A stretch of 64,000 nucleotides of DNA, from contig JASVEC010000005.1 of assembly GCA_030770535.1 (NCBI GenBank), positions 1,364,001 to 1,428,000 of the forward strand, written 5' to 3'. The notes beneath the pieces are model-generated. The model saw nothing but the letters and a program-made list of their open reading frames with translations. It had not been told where the DNA came from and did not search any database. Position 1 is the first letter of the stretch; every line of letters begins with the position of its first letter. This document shows positions 30,832 to 42,257 of the stretch, piece by piece. A program made the position numbers and the translations under genes. The DNA is from Batkoa obscura (lineage: Eukaryota; Entomophthoromycota; Entomophthoromycetes; Entomophthorales; Batkoaceae).

Positions 30832-32421
30832 TTAGCAAGTTTTAACGTCAACTTCAGTGGTACTACATTTACCATATGAGTTTCTACATTCCCATCCGTA
30901 ACTGGATTTAGTCCAGCATTTAGGAGTACCATAGCCTTTTAGAGTATAGCTACGTCCGTAACTATCATAACATTTTTCATTAGTACCTGGGCATTTAGGC
31001 TTCAAAAGATCATCAAAACAAAGCGATGTTTCTGCTTGATTACTTTGACAAGAGGAGCCATTTTTATTGGTACAACTCCATACATTACCGGATTTTGACC
31101 AACAAACAGGTGCTCTTGGATTACTTGCATAAAAAATGGAAGTACCATAGCGACAATAATCATTTTTAGTTGGACATTCTGGGGCAACTGGATTTGGTGG
31201 TGTAATTTTACAAGTAGTAATATCGATTTGTCCGATGATAGAATCACATTTACCATTCAATCCATTTAAACACATCCATGGTCCAAAGGTTGACTTCGAC
31301 CAACATTTTGGTGCTTTTGGGTCATTTGCTTTAAAATAAGTAGTACCGGCATAGCAACTGTCAGCAGCTTTTGGACAATCAGGAAGTGGAGGAAGAGGTA
31401 TGTTACAGGATTTGATATCTAATTGGCCTCTAGAAGTATCACATTCGGTATTTGAATTTCCTTCACAACTCCATCCTGAGTTAGTTTTCGTCCAACATTT
31501 TGGTGCATTTGGACTACTTGCATTAAAAACAATATCACCAGTTTTACAGCTTTCAGTAGCTTTTGGACATTCAAGTACTGGTGGAGTAGGTGGTGTTAAT
31601 TTGCAAGTTTTACGATCAACTTGGCCCTTAGAAGCATCACATTTAGCATCAGAATTTCCTTGACAAGACCAACCAGAAGAAACTGAAGATCTATACCAGC
31701 ATTTAGGTGCGAAATCTTGAAAAGCAAGGTAAGCAATATCACCTATAATACAAGTATCGTTATATTTTGGGCATCCAGGTTTAGGTGGTGTTGGTGGATT
31801 AGAATTGCAGCTTTTAGCATTTGCTTCACCTTTTGATGCATCACAAGTGACACTATCATCTCCACGACATGACCAACCAAATTGGGACGATGGTGATTTT
31901 TTCCAACATTTTGGTGCATTGGGGCTATCTGGATGATAAGCAATATCTCCAACTAAACAAGAATCAGTAAGTTTTGGACATTCTGATACTGGTGGACGTG
32001 GCTCAAATTTACATGTGGTTACATTCACTTGACCTTTATTAGCATCACATGATTTTGGTACACTACCATCACAAGCCCAGCCTTTAGATGTTTTAAACCA
32101 ACATTTTGGTGCAAAAGATTGATCAGGTGCATAAGCAATATCGCCAATTACACAATAATCGGTCACTTTTGGACATTCGAGGACAGGCTGTTTACAGTTT
32201 CCAATGTCTACTTGACTATTGTATTCGTTGCACTTGCCATTTTGTTTTGCATTGCATTGCCAACCATTGTAAGATCGGTACCAACATTGAGGCGCTTTAG
32301 GATCACTGAATGAAAATTTTGAGTAATCTGATTGACAAGAATCAGTAGGCTTTGGACAGTTTAAGGTATAAACTTCAATAGTTAATAGAAGTGGTAATAG
32401 AATATTAATAAAGTTATTCAT
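30832..32421 (-). CDS. secreted protein with eight cysteine-rich repeats
   Basis: This 529-residue protein is intronless. A signal peptide (MNNFINILLPLLLTIEVYT) is followed by eight tandem modules of about 62-68 residues. Each reads CPKxxDSCxxGDIAY, then APKCWxKSxxGWxC, then CDxxxGQVDxxxC, giving about six cysteines per module. Modules are joined by Pro-rich linkers (PTPPKPG, PPNPVAP). The even cysteine number and Trp-rich core suggest disulphide-bonded extracellular domains, possibly carbohydrate- or protein-binding, but I do not recognise the family. Modules differ by about half, so the array is old compared with the mucin arrays. A TTATATTCTTAGG leader lies just upstream. Confidence 0.85.
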   Translation of the reverse strand: MNNFINILLPLLLTIEVYTLNCPKPTDSCQSDYSKFSFSDPKAPQCWYRSYNGWQCNAKQNGKCNEYNSQVDIGNCKQPVLECPKVTDYCVIGDIAYAPDQSFAPKCWFKTSKGWACDGSVPKSCDANKGQVNVTTCKFEPRPPVSECPKLTDSCLVGDIAYHPDSPNAPKCWKKSPSSQFGWSCRGDDSVTCDASKGEANAKSCNSNPPTPPKPGCPKYNDTCIIGDIAYLAFQDFAPKCWYRSSVSSGWSCQGNSDAKCDASKGQVDRKTCKLTPPTPPVLECPKATESCKTGDIVFNASSPNAPKCWTKTNSGWSCEGNSNTECDTSRGQLDIKSCNIPLPPLPDCPKAADSCYAGTTYFKANDPKAPKCWSKSTFGPWMCLNGLNGKCDSIIGQIDITTCKITPPNPVAPECPTKNDYCRYGTSIFYASNPRAPVCWSKSGNVWSCTNKNGSSCQSNQAETSLCFDDLLKPKCPGTNEKCYDSYGRSYTLKGYGTPKCWTKSSYGWECRNSYGKCSTTEVDVKTC

Positions 32422-33413
32422 AGTTTATAATCTTAAATTGCTTTCTTTTTGCCTTCTTTTTATATTCTTAGGTTTAGTAATAATATTATATTTTAATAAT
32501 TTCATATAGAACTTGATATCATTATTTTGCTTGAACTTTAAATCTAAATATAACTTTTTTTCATTCAACTAGAAAGCTTTTTTAAAATTATGATAACTTA
32601 AATTCTATATTTAGGAAATGTCGAAGGTTTAAAAATCATTTAAAAAGTTCTAATTTTTTTAATTTAGTTTGTCACTTTAGATGCCTCTAAAAAATAATTT
32701 GGAGGATATGATAATAAGTTAATATTTATTTTTAGCATTTTATGAGGAGGATTCTAGTATCAGTTTAATTAAATCTTATTTTGCTTTAACTTAGTAGATG
32801 TGTATATATTTGAAAATTTGAAAATTTGAAAATTTGTGAATTTGTGAATTTGCGAATTTTTTTGACTAGGTTGTTGAAAAGTGAACAGAAAGCTAAACAT
32901 GGGCATTCCAGATAAATCATATAGATGGGTTTAAGAGCTTAGTCGAAGTTATCAATGTTAGTTCTACATCATGAAAGGCTTACGCCCCAAGTGTTTTGTC
33001 AATAGAATTTTCCGCTTTGACTTAATGTAAAGATAAAATCTATATAACCAATTTCAAAATAGGAAAAAAAATATGTATTTTCTAGGATTCACACTACTAA
33101 CCAGAATATTTATCCCATTTTATCTAGTACGCTTGTTAATTTGCTAATTGAAACTTTTTTCAATCACTTAATTAATTTTGTTCAGTCCTGTAAATTGAGC
33201 ATTTCTCATAACTTGATTTAAATTTATAAGGTTTAAAGTAAAGATTTTGCTATTTAATTTATGATTTATTAGTTTTATCAAATAATATTACGATAAAAGA
33301 AAGATTTAAAAAAATAAATCCCAGACAACAAATAAAATGACAAAAGATTAAAAGCAAGTTATAAATAATAATATGATTTTACTTCATAATTAAATTTATT
33401 AAGTAACAGTAGT
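32422..33413. other. intergenic, about 1 kb
   Basis: No gene. A short tandem run of AAATTTG-like heptads sits at about 32814-32860. The rest is plain AT-rich spacer. Confidence 0.6.
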
Positions 33414-34313
33414 TTAACTACAAGCAGCATCTGTCATATCTTGACCAAAATAATTCACATGATTATTAAAACTTTGTTCAAAAATAGACACTGAATCATA
33501 ACATGTTGGATCTTCTAAAGTTTGATTAGTGGCAGTACAATAACGAATGGGATTTTGAATATTTCTATCATCAATAAACAATTCATTTGCATGATGTTTA
33601 TAATCAAAAGTTAAGCTTAATGGTACGTTAGCTATGCTATCATTATATTTAACAGATCTAGCAGAAGCAATTGGTTTTTGGTTATACCATTTTGCAAAGG
33701 CAGTATCTCCAGTTCTAGGTTGACCATAAGTATATAATTCAAAGCGATTCCAGGGGAGATTTAAGCTTTTTTGGACTGTAAATAGGCCCAAAGAAGCCAT
33801 TGCACCACCTAAAGAATGACCAACAAATTTAATTTTAGATGCTTTATAAGTGTCTTGAGCTAATAATTGAGTTAAGGTAGCTATCATTCCTTGGGATAAA
33901 GACTTCATTGAAAAATAAAATCCAGCATGTACTGCAAAAAATCGCGGAGCTCCAGGTTCAGGTATAGGGATTGAAATCGTTGATATATCTAAAAGATAAT
34001 TTACTATATTTTTAGAGCCACGGAAGGCTACAATAATATCTTTAGTATTATTATCTACTGCTATATAACCATTAGTATATAAAAGAGAGTTATTGAAACT
34101 TTGTATAAATTTAGTTGATGGCACATTTTGACATGGCTTACAATTCCAAGGGGTTAGTTGGGTAATATCGCATGAGGTTGCAGAGGCATAAAATACATTC
34201 TTTTTAGCTTCATCAATCGGTGGGCGTTGCATCTGTCCATTTATATTAAGAATGAATCCAAATGGATTGATAAGTAATAGCAGTGGTAAAGTGTTAAACA
34301 AATTGAAATACAT
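33414..34313 (-). CDS. secreted class 3 lipase
   Basis: This 299-residue protein is intronless. A hydrophobic N-terminus (MYFNLFNTLPLLLLINPFGF) acts as signal peptide. The fold is that of fungal Rhizomucor-type triacylglycerol lipases: IIVAFRGSKN near residue 100 (oxyanion region), VHAGFYFSM, the nucleophile elbow VGHSLGGAMA near residue 170, YTYGQPRTGD, an aspartate in the NDSIANVPL segment and a C-terminal histidine in NNHVNYFG. Several cysteines (CDITQ, CKPC, CTAT, CYD, ACS) fit disulphides of an exported enzyme. It hydrolyses ester bonds of lipids outside the cell. The next upstream in-frame codon that could start is only TTG, so the ATG at 34313 is used. Confidence 0.92.
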   Translation of the reverse strand: MYFNLFNTLPLLLLINPFGFILNINGQMQRPPIDEAKKNVFYASATSCDITQLTPWNCKPCQNVPSTKFIQSFNNSLLYTNGYIAVDNNTKDIIVAFRGSKNIVNYLLDISTISIPIPEPGAPRFFAVHAGFYFSMKSLSQGMIATLTQLLAQDTYKASKIKFVGHSLGGAMASLGLFTVQKSLNLPWNRFELYTYGQPRTGDTAFAKWYNQKPIASARSVKYNDSIANVPLSLTFDYKHHANELFIDDRNIQNPIRYCTATNQTLEDPTCYDSVSIFEQSFNNHVNYFGQDMTDAACS

Positions 34314-34724
34314 AATTGACAGAATCAACGGTATTTTAAGATTGATAAATATAGTAGATAGTTGTTGTTATATTAATCATTTATCATGTTAAATAGTAAC
34401 GTTGGCTTTTATGTGTACAAATTAGTATAGAGATGCCTATAGTTGGCGCCTCAAAGTACTTTATCATTGTAGTATGTTGGAGTTAAAGTGGCAATTCAAT
34501 GATCAGCAGTGAAAATAGCTAATAAATTGATTGATTAAAAAAGTACTTTTAATTAAGGCCGATAATCTTATAATGTAATATACCTCTTTAATTTTATTTT
34601 TATTTAGTTGAATTAAACATTTCATCCTTATTTAGACAGTTTTAATTACTACGATCATCTTGTCTTTTAAATAGTAGATCTGGTTATCCTTTAAATATTT
34701 AATTACAGCTTTTAAAAAGTTCAT

Positions 34725-34827
34725 TTGAGGATATTTTTTTTGGTTTCATTACTTTTTCCATTTTTTAAGTGCTATTTGAGCGGAAAATTTGTTAGTAAAA
34801 TTCTTAAACAAAAAAATACATCCCCAT
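34725..34827 (-). mobile_element. MITE-like element, copy 4
   Basis: Reverse orientation: TTGAGGATATTTTTTTTGG to ACAAAAAAATACATCCCCAT. The core CACTTTTTCCATTTTTTAAG-type sequence is kept with one change. Confidence 0.8.
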
Positions 34828-34884
34828 TTAAAACCTTAACTGGTTTCTGGAAAAAAATCCAGATAGCATTTAAGTGTATGGACA

Positions 34885-34973
34885 CGAGGATATGTTTTTT
34901 TGCTCAAGAATTTTATTAATAAATTCTCCACTTAATAACACTTAAAAAAATAAACAAAACCAAAAGAGGTATT
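34885..34973 (+). mobile_element. MITE-like element, copy 5 (degenerate)
   Basis: GAGGATATGTTTTTTTGCTC start, AGAATTTTATTAATAAATTC middle and AACCAAAAGAGGT end. Both termini are decayed, so this is an old copy. Confidence 0.55.
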
Positions 34974-35585
34974 ACCACATCAATCCTGTTAAAATAACTT
35001 ATTTTAACTAATTTTGTATTTTAAAATTTTATTATACAAATTAAAAACATCAATAAAATAAAATTGTATACTATCTTATATTTTTAAATGTATATCTAAA
35101 ATATACATCATAAATCATTAAAAAATGTTGTATTATAATCTTATCTTGATTTTTAATGATGAAGGTTGAATATACTTAAAACTGAATCGATTTAAAAAAT
35201 ATCTTTTTGTAAATATTAATAATCTATCAAAAGTAATAGTATTTCAAATAAAAGGTTACAAACTAACGTTCTATAAGTAAATTAGATAACTCCTTTTTAT
35301 TATACAAATATACGTGTTTAAAGCCTTTTAATTTTTTTAATCTTTTTAATCTTTAAACTATTATTTTCTATTGAGAGTTATAATATATTTAAATATTACA
35401 CAAACTAATGATTCAATAAACTAATTAATTCATTTAAAAAATCAGTATAGTTTTATGGCTAAATTTACTATTATCAAATACAGATATCAAATATACTTTA
35501 ACATATTTATTATTAAAATTACTTAATATAATACTCTTTAGTTTGATTTTAATAGTTTTAAAACTATTTTAATAATTGATAAAGA

Positions 35586-35690
35586 TCTGGGGATATATTT
35601 TTTTGTTTAAGAACTTTACTAACATGTTTTCCAATCAAATAGCGCTCAAAAAATGGAAAAAGTGATGAAACCAAAAAAAACACCCCCATT
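35586..35690 (+). mobile_element. MITE-like element, copy 6
   Basis: Starts TCTGGGGATATATTTTTTTG and ends AAAAAACACCCCCATTATA. Full core present. Confidence 0.8.
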
Positions 35691-35895
35691 ATATGTTTTT
35701 AAATAGTTTATTCATTAGAAAAATTACTTAATCTGATTCAATAAACAAGCATAAGGAATACAATCAAAATTGGTATTGACTATCATATAACCCTCTTTTA
35801 TTTCTTAAATCTTATACAGAGAGGTTTCGATGGTACATTCTTTTTGAGAGGGCGACGCTGACTAGTTGAATCTATCTTATAAAACAATTCAAATA

Positions 35896-36000
35896 TATGA
35901 GGATGTTTCTTTTTGGTTTCATCACTTTTTCCATTTTTTAAGCGCTATTTAATTGGAAAACATGTTAGTAAAGTTCTTAAACAAAAAAATATATCCTCAT
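35896..36000 (-). mobile_element. MITE-like element, copy 7
   Basis: Starts TATGAGGATGTTTCTTTTTG and ends AAAAAAATATATCCTCAT. Only about 200 bases from copy 6 and in the opposite orientation. Confidence 0.8.
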
Positions 36001-36767
36001 GTTTAGTTAGGGCTAAGGGCATAATTAAGATCGTTAGGGTTAGGTCTAGGCATGAATAAGCCTATAATTTATTGATACCCTACTGTTAAAATTACCCAAT
36101 CAATGCTGCCTACTCAAAAAGCACCTACCACCGAATTTACACTGCTAGCTAGAGCATGCCAATTATTCTATCCAGTAGTCTACATTTAATTTACAAAAAT
36201 TAAAATAGCACTTAGAAAAAAATCAATATCAAATTTAAACCAATCTAAATTCTAAACCCGTTTTTTTAACAATACCAACTTTTCAACTACCAAAAAGTAA
36301 TGTGAACATGGTAATTTTCAAGTTAACTTAAAAGTAAGTGTATTTAAATTCATAACTTACAATTTAAAAAAAAAAATAAAGAATAAAAATGTTAAATAAT
36401 CAAATGTTTGTATGTCTAATAAAAACATTTATATTAAATTTAATATTAATAATACAATGGGAAATATAGTTTACAAATAATAAAAATAGTAATAAGAGTA
36501 AAAATTAAAAACAATAAAATTTTACCAAAATTAGTGATTAAAAAGTTTAATGTGCATCAAAATAAACAAATGAAACTTGAAAATTTTCTGCTTTTAAATT
36601 TAAAATTATTGAATTAACGGAAAAGTAAACAATAAAGTATCAACAATAACTAAAAATTGTTATATTAAATAAAAAAAGAGAATTAAAATAATCAATTGTT
36701 GAATTTTTTTCTCTCTTTATTTCTTTTAATATTTAAATATTATTATTATTATTATTTTACAAATATC

Positions 36768-37895
36768 ATGGACAATTACAGTACCCTATGTAAATCGGGT
36801 TCTTATGCTATTTGCAATTTATTTCTACCCACATTAGAATCGAGTTGTAAACTAGAGACAATAGGTGGTACTAAAAATTTAGGTATTATATATAATCAAT
36901 TCAACTCATAAATAATCAACTAATCTTCAATTTATTAGTCAATGTCATTGTCACGAGTATAAGTTTAGCTATTATGGTGGGTTTATTACTAAGGATTAAA
37001 CATAAGAAAGCAGCTGTTGGAAGAAAGGAAATGATTTTATTCCTTTTATTTCTATGTTTTCAATCCTTTTTTCATATGTTGATAAGAGCTCAAGTGTTTC
37101 CTCAAGATTCAATTGCTAGTTTAGTAAGTTTTTAATTTTATGTTACTAGTTGTTGAATTGTTATTAATGTAAATTTATTTTTATAGAAATTTTCTTCCTT
37201 TTATTTAGCTTGGACAACTTCTACTGCTTTCGTTCTACTGTTTAATGCCCTAGTTGGTAAGTAGTCTGTTTTAACAATAACAATAATAGTATTAACATAT
37301 CTTTATATAGCTTTTCAATTTTGGAGAGATGGAAGTAAAACATCGATTATTGTAATATTTTATATCAAAATAATAATAATAATAACTGATAAATTAATAA
37401 TTGAATTTTCTATAGACATTATTATTAATTTCCATCGGTATAATAAGTGGCTTAACTAGCTTCAATGTATTAAAATCAGAAGCTTATTTATTAAATGATC
37501 ATGAAAAAGATGAAACTTCAATTCAAGATGTAGCTTATTTTATATTTTATACAATCTTTCCTATATTAGCTATTTTATTCTATTTAATGTTACAATTTAT
37601 TTTGGTTATTCGTTCACTATCGGCTAGAAAGCCATTAAGTAAGTTAATATATAATTATATTTCCTATTCACTATTTATTAATATATACTTTTTAGTTTTC
37701 TTATTAATATCATTTGTATTTTTAATTGCTGGCAAATGTATCGATTATTATGCTGGATTAAACTTATGCTTAATATCTAAAGGATTAATGGATGGTGCTG
37801 CATTTGATTCCATTTGTTTTACATTTTCAATATTATCATTATTTAAATACTGGAATGATATAACTGAAGGTAGATATTATAATAGAATGATTTAA
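36768..37895 (+). CDS. CHS7: chitin synthase export chaperone (Chs7 family)
   Basis: Five exons: 36768-36882, 36939-37123, 37187-37256, 37311-37351, 37416-37895 (296 aa, all in phase). Multi-pass ER protein with about seven hydrophobic helices. Family marks are the start STLCKSGSYAICNLFLP, GGTKNLVNVIV, the AAVGRKEMILFL stretch, FQFWRDGS after the fourth helix and the C-terminal FKYWNDITEGR. Chs7 is needed for folding and ER exit of chitin synthase Chs3. Length and topology agree with the family. The first intron was placed where it restores the TKNLVNVIV reading. Convergent with the F-box gene at 38041. Confidence 0.9.
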
Positions 37896-37964
37896 TAACT
37901 AATAAATTAATTATGATTTATAGATGATTGGGATGATTTCAAAATAGCAGCATAATTAAAACAA

Positions 37965-37968
37965 TAAC

Positions 37969-38021
<53 letters not shown>

Positions 38022-38030
38022 TAAATATAA
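37965..38030. repeat. (AAT)n microsatellite
   Basis: An almost uninterrupted run of about twenty AAT units with an ACA interruption, in the spacer between the convergent CHS7 and F-box genes. Confidence 0.9.
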
Positions 38031-38040
38031 TTTATTACAT

Positions 38041-38823
38041 TTAAATACTAAAAATAGGAGGTCGACTATTAGGAGATCGAGTTTGTTTAATGTTCACAGA
38101 GTGCCTTGGGCTCAACATAGTAGGGGTAGGAGCAGCTACTGGATTTAAGTTTAATAATTGTTTGATATCAAAAATAGTCCTTTTAAATAAACTTATAAAA
38201 CCATTATCAACTCTTGTTTGATTTGTTGTATCTTCTTTAATTAATTTAATATTTTCAAATAAATCTAAATCACAATGAAAGCTTAATGGGGTAACCCATC
38301 TTATCCCTGGTGAATCTAATTCATTATTCCTTTCTTCTTCAATAATTTGATTATCTTCTACAGTATATAATAAACTACAATGACTATCAAGAGGTCGACT
38401 AACTTTAATTCCAGTTTGTTTGGTTTTTAATCTTATTGGCTGATATAATACAATTTGATATAATTTATTATTTATTTTAAAATGAATTGTGTTTGCTATA
38501 GGCTTGCTAACTAGTAATGCGTAAAAGAAACGATATAATTTAATACCACTGCCATTCTTGCATTGAAATGTTAATTGATTTAAATTTTTGTCATACCCTG
38601 TATAATTAAAGATGGAATCCATAAACCAGTGCTCTTCTTGATAAATTTTAATATTGATTTGACTATTTTGGAATCGTCTAGATATAGTTGTATGAATTAA
38701 ACATGTCAATCGTGGATGATTCAATCTTAAGAGTGAGTTGTAACTGGTGATATCTAAATTCAATAAAATAATAGTAAGAATTTCATTTGGGAAATCTAAT
38801 AAATTAAAAGCTGTCTTTTTCAT
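38041..38823 (-). CDS. F-box-like protein, second locus
   Basis: This 260-residue product is intronless. It starts MKKTAFNLLDFPNEILTIIL, then SYNSLLRLNHPRLTCLIH, matching the F-box helices (about residues 8-48). The middle has HWFMDSIFNYTGYDKNLNQL and an FYALLVSKPIANTIHFKIN segment comparable with FSHAPIL and SKPIHFK in the protein at 11587-12288. The C-terminal 40 residues are Pro/Ser-rich. Probable SCF substrate adaptor of unknown target. A TATATATTATTTATAC promoter lies about 30-60 bases upstream. Confidence 0.68.
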   Translation of the reverse strand: MKKTAFNLLDFPNEILTIILLNLDITSYNSLLRLNHPRLTCLIHTTISRRFQNSQINIKIYQEEHWFMDSIFNYTGYDKNLNQLTFQCKNGSGIKLYRFFYALLVSKPIANTIHFKINNKLYQIVLYQPIRLKTKQTGIKVSRPLDSHCSLLYTVEDNQIIEEERNNELDSPGIRWVTPLSFHCDLDLFENIKLIKEDTTNQTRVDNGFISLFKRTIFDIKQLLNLNPVAAPTPTMLSPRHSVNIKQTRSPNSRPPIFSI

Positions 38824-39765
38824 TTTTTCAAAAAATTTATTAAAAAAAGAATGACTGCTTTCTTTATATATTATTTATACTATCAACCTTAAACTATTAG
38901 ATAAAAAAAGCATTTGATTTAATAACCAATCAAGGTCATCTGCTTCTAGATTCGCTATGGAGAAATAAAACATGATTCAATCCACATGATATTGATTTTG
39001 ATATCAAATGAGCTTAAGTAATTTATGAAGTTGTGAGTTTTTAATAAAATAAAGAGTGTCAAATGTCTTTAATTTCTTTATATAATAATACTAAAAACTT
39101 ATTATATTATCTATTAAAAATACTACTATGATATTATAAACACATGTTTTTTATTCGTATTATGCTTTTATTTTATGCTTTAAAATAGTTTTTTTGTAAG
39201 ATAACTTTGTACACCTGATTCAAATCCAATTAATTGTAACTTTCCTTATTATTCCAATTTATATAAGCAAATTTACCTCATTTTAGACTAAAACATAATA
39301 TTTAATAATACTTCAAATAGTTATAAAATATTAAAACCTGAAACTCTATAAAGCAGTATTATGTAAGAAGAGCTGTTCACAGTTTATTTATACTTTAAAT
39401 CATTTTTTATAAATATTTCTTTTAAAAAACATGGAGTAAACTAACACCTACAATAGTTAATTTAATCTTAAATTATGTTTCTATAAATAAATCATCAATA
39501 TAAGAAAAAATAGTAAATTATATTTTATATAATAGTAGTAATATTAAGATAGTATAAAAAATTCGATTTAATTTGGTTAAATTGATAAATTAATCAACAA
39601 GTATTAGTTATAATTTAAGTTATAATTGAATTTAATTAACAACAAATTAAGCTTAAAATTAGAAATTCGATAGAATAGGCATATTATAAAGTACTAACAA
39701 TAATGATTAAGGAAAAAATATTTTATTATTAAAAAACTATAAACTGAAAAACAACTTATAAGAGG
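38824..39765. other. intergenic, about 0.9 kb
   Basis: AT-rich spacer between the F-box promoter and the 3' end of AKR1. No gene or repeat family recognised. Confidence 0.6.
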
Positions 39766-42257
39766 TTAACTAGTATTAATTTCCTGTAAAGGTACTTCTT
39801 GATAAGTATGTTGATTCCCACTAAACAATTTAGAATTTTCACTTGCACCCCAAAACTCGGCACAATTTCCAAATAACCCTTTGTCATATTTATTCTTATT
39901 ATTGCCTCTTTGATTTCGGTTTTCTCCACTTTTAATAAAATATTTCATACATCCTTTACTTTGATTATGCTCATTATTTGTTATAACTTCTCCAGTAGCG
40001 AATGGTAGAGCTAATGCATATTTATCATGATTTAAGCTTTCATTCGTAGTTTGATTTTTGGCAATAAGATATAATTGATAAAATAAAAGAATGACTAACC
40101 AGGTAGCTTGAAACAATGCCCAAAGCATACCATAACAAGTAAAACTATCAAATTGAAATTTGGCACATACTTCTTCCGTTAAAAAGCAAGTGATTTGTTC
40201 AGGTATATAAACATGTTCATTCATCAATAAATATTGGAAGCCAATATATTCATAATAACCTATGGCAACAAGTAATAAAATCAAAAACAATATAAATTGA
40301 CGATGATTGTTTGAGCCTATACAATTGTATGTCCAGGGACAATGATGGTCAAATTTGAGCACGCATTGATCACAAAATTTGCAATGTTTACTACGTGGTG
40401 GCCTGGAAACCTGTAGAGGAGATTGTTAAAATTAATCGTTGATTAATTAATTAATTAATTAAAACTTACAATACATGTTGTACAAAACTGACGGTTATTC
40501 AACATATTTACTTTAGCAAGGTTACGTATAAACTAATTAAGATCATTATTTATACATATGTAAAAATTAAATTAAATTTACTCCTGATTTATCACGAATA
40601 TAATGATTTTTTTTAATTGACCCCGGATCTGATAATGTAGCATCAAAATAAAAATAAAGGGAAGCAGCAAAGGTACAAGAGAATATAAAATTGGTATAAA
40701 AAAATTCGCCCAACGTTGGTTTCAATAAATTATTAAAATAATTTACAAATACAATTAAACAGCTAGTCAGAAAGACACTAGCTAACATTGGTGTTTCATT
40801 CAATGATATTTTTGGTAAAGTAATACTCATAACGTATTGTAAAATCACTTTAAATATAAGGAATGATTCAATAAGAAAAAAAAGGATAGCGATAGCCCAA
40901 GGTAGAGTTATAAAGGTAAAGAAAAAGAGAGGCATAGCCAATAAGGGTAATATAATTAATAATTGTTTTGTTCTTTTAACTGATAAAGTAAAATGAAATT
41001 TATCTAAAGTTTTAACACTTCTATTGGCTAATTTTAATGCCATTTCCCAACTAGCTATAGTCTTTGAATTATCAGCTATGTCTTTTGGTGCTTTACCCTG
41101 ATCATCAGTCGCTTTTAAATCACTACCACTTAATATTAATTCAGTAATAATTTCTCTATTACCTTTAACGACTCCCCAATGTAAAGGTGTAAATAAAGTT
41201 TGATCTCTTTTATGAACATCGGCCCCATTTTTCAGTAAAATTTTTACAGCTGCTGGAAAACCTTGATAAGCTGCCCACATTAGAGACGTATGTCCTTGTG
41301 CATCTGGCTCATCAATTTCAATCTGAGTAAAACTAAGTGAGTAGATCAAACTAGGTAAATTAAATGAATGGATTGAAAGATGGACAATATTAAATCCTTG
41401 AGTATCTTTTAATGTAACATCCGCACCACTTTCAATTAAAACTACCATCATATCTAATAAACCCTGTCGACATGCCCAATGTAATGGTGTAGCATTGAGA
41501 TCCCCACCTTGTATATCAATATCTGCCCCTTGATCTATTAAATATTTGGCGGCCTCAAGTCGATTATTGATACTTGCCCAATGTAAAGCACTTACTTTTC
41601 CTTCATCTAATTTCCAGACTAAACTTGGATCTTTTTCAATTAAATATTCTAACGCTACTTTATTTCCATTCTGGGCAGCTTGAAAGATCGTAATGTCATA
41701 GTCGTCAGGTAAACCCATTGGTGTTCCTAACTATTAGTTACTTATTTTAAAAAACAATATTTTTTACCTTTACTACTAGATTGAATAGGATCCTCAAATT
41801 CACTAAAAACATTTTGTTTTGTTACTTGAGTAGTTGCTATATTATTTGAAAAAGATTTAGGCAGTGGTGCTTTTAAATTACCATTAATTTTCTTTTCTTT
41901 TAATTTTGGTGATAATTTTGACCCTAATTTAGAATTTGATCTTATACTTTCTAATTTATTTCCCTTTTCTTTTTCTAACTCTTTTGTTTCTTTAACTTCT
42001 AGTCCATCTTGATGGAAGTTTTCAAACTCATCTAATTCATTATTTTCTACTTTTGCTTCTTTAATTGTTGATTCATCCTGATGAAAATTTTCGAACTCTT
42101 CTAACTCGTCATCTTCTTGTTTAATATCTTCCAAATCCTCTTCCTTTTCAATTAAATAATTAGTCTCTTCAACTTCATCGATTGGAGTTTCATTAATTTT
42201 ATGTTGCTCTTTTTGTATCTCTTTTGGTTTTAGAGGTTCAATTTCAGGATCCGTCAT
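39766..42257 (-). CDS. AKR1: Akr1-type ankyrin-repeat palmitoyltransferase
   Basis: Four exons (descending): 41768-42257, 40582-41726, 40470-40532, 39766-40410 (780 aa, in phase; budding-yeast Akr1 is of similar size). The acidic N-terminus contains two copies of a [12 protein letters not shown] phrase. Six ankyrin repeats follow ([50 protein letters not shown]). Then come paired TM helices, a zinc-binding Cys-rich domain ([18 protein letters not shown]), the catalytic [12 protein letters not shown] and two more TM helices. The enzyme S-palmitoylates proteins at Golgi and endosomes. The active site reads DHHC rather than the DHYC of yeast Akr1. Confidence 0.93.

Larger units (their letters stand above)
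34314..36767. other. 2.4-kb gene-free region rich in MITEs
   Basis: Four MITE-family copies are found (34725-34827, 34885-34973, 35586-35690, 35896-36000). The sequence between them shows no reading frame of note. The last 300 bases are the CHS7 promoter. Confidence 0.65.

Noticed and set aside
40567-42257. Separate genes for the acidic N-terminal frame and the ankyrin frame
   Set aside because: A good donor at 41767 and acceptor at 41727 join them in phase and give the expected Akr1 length.
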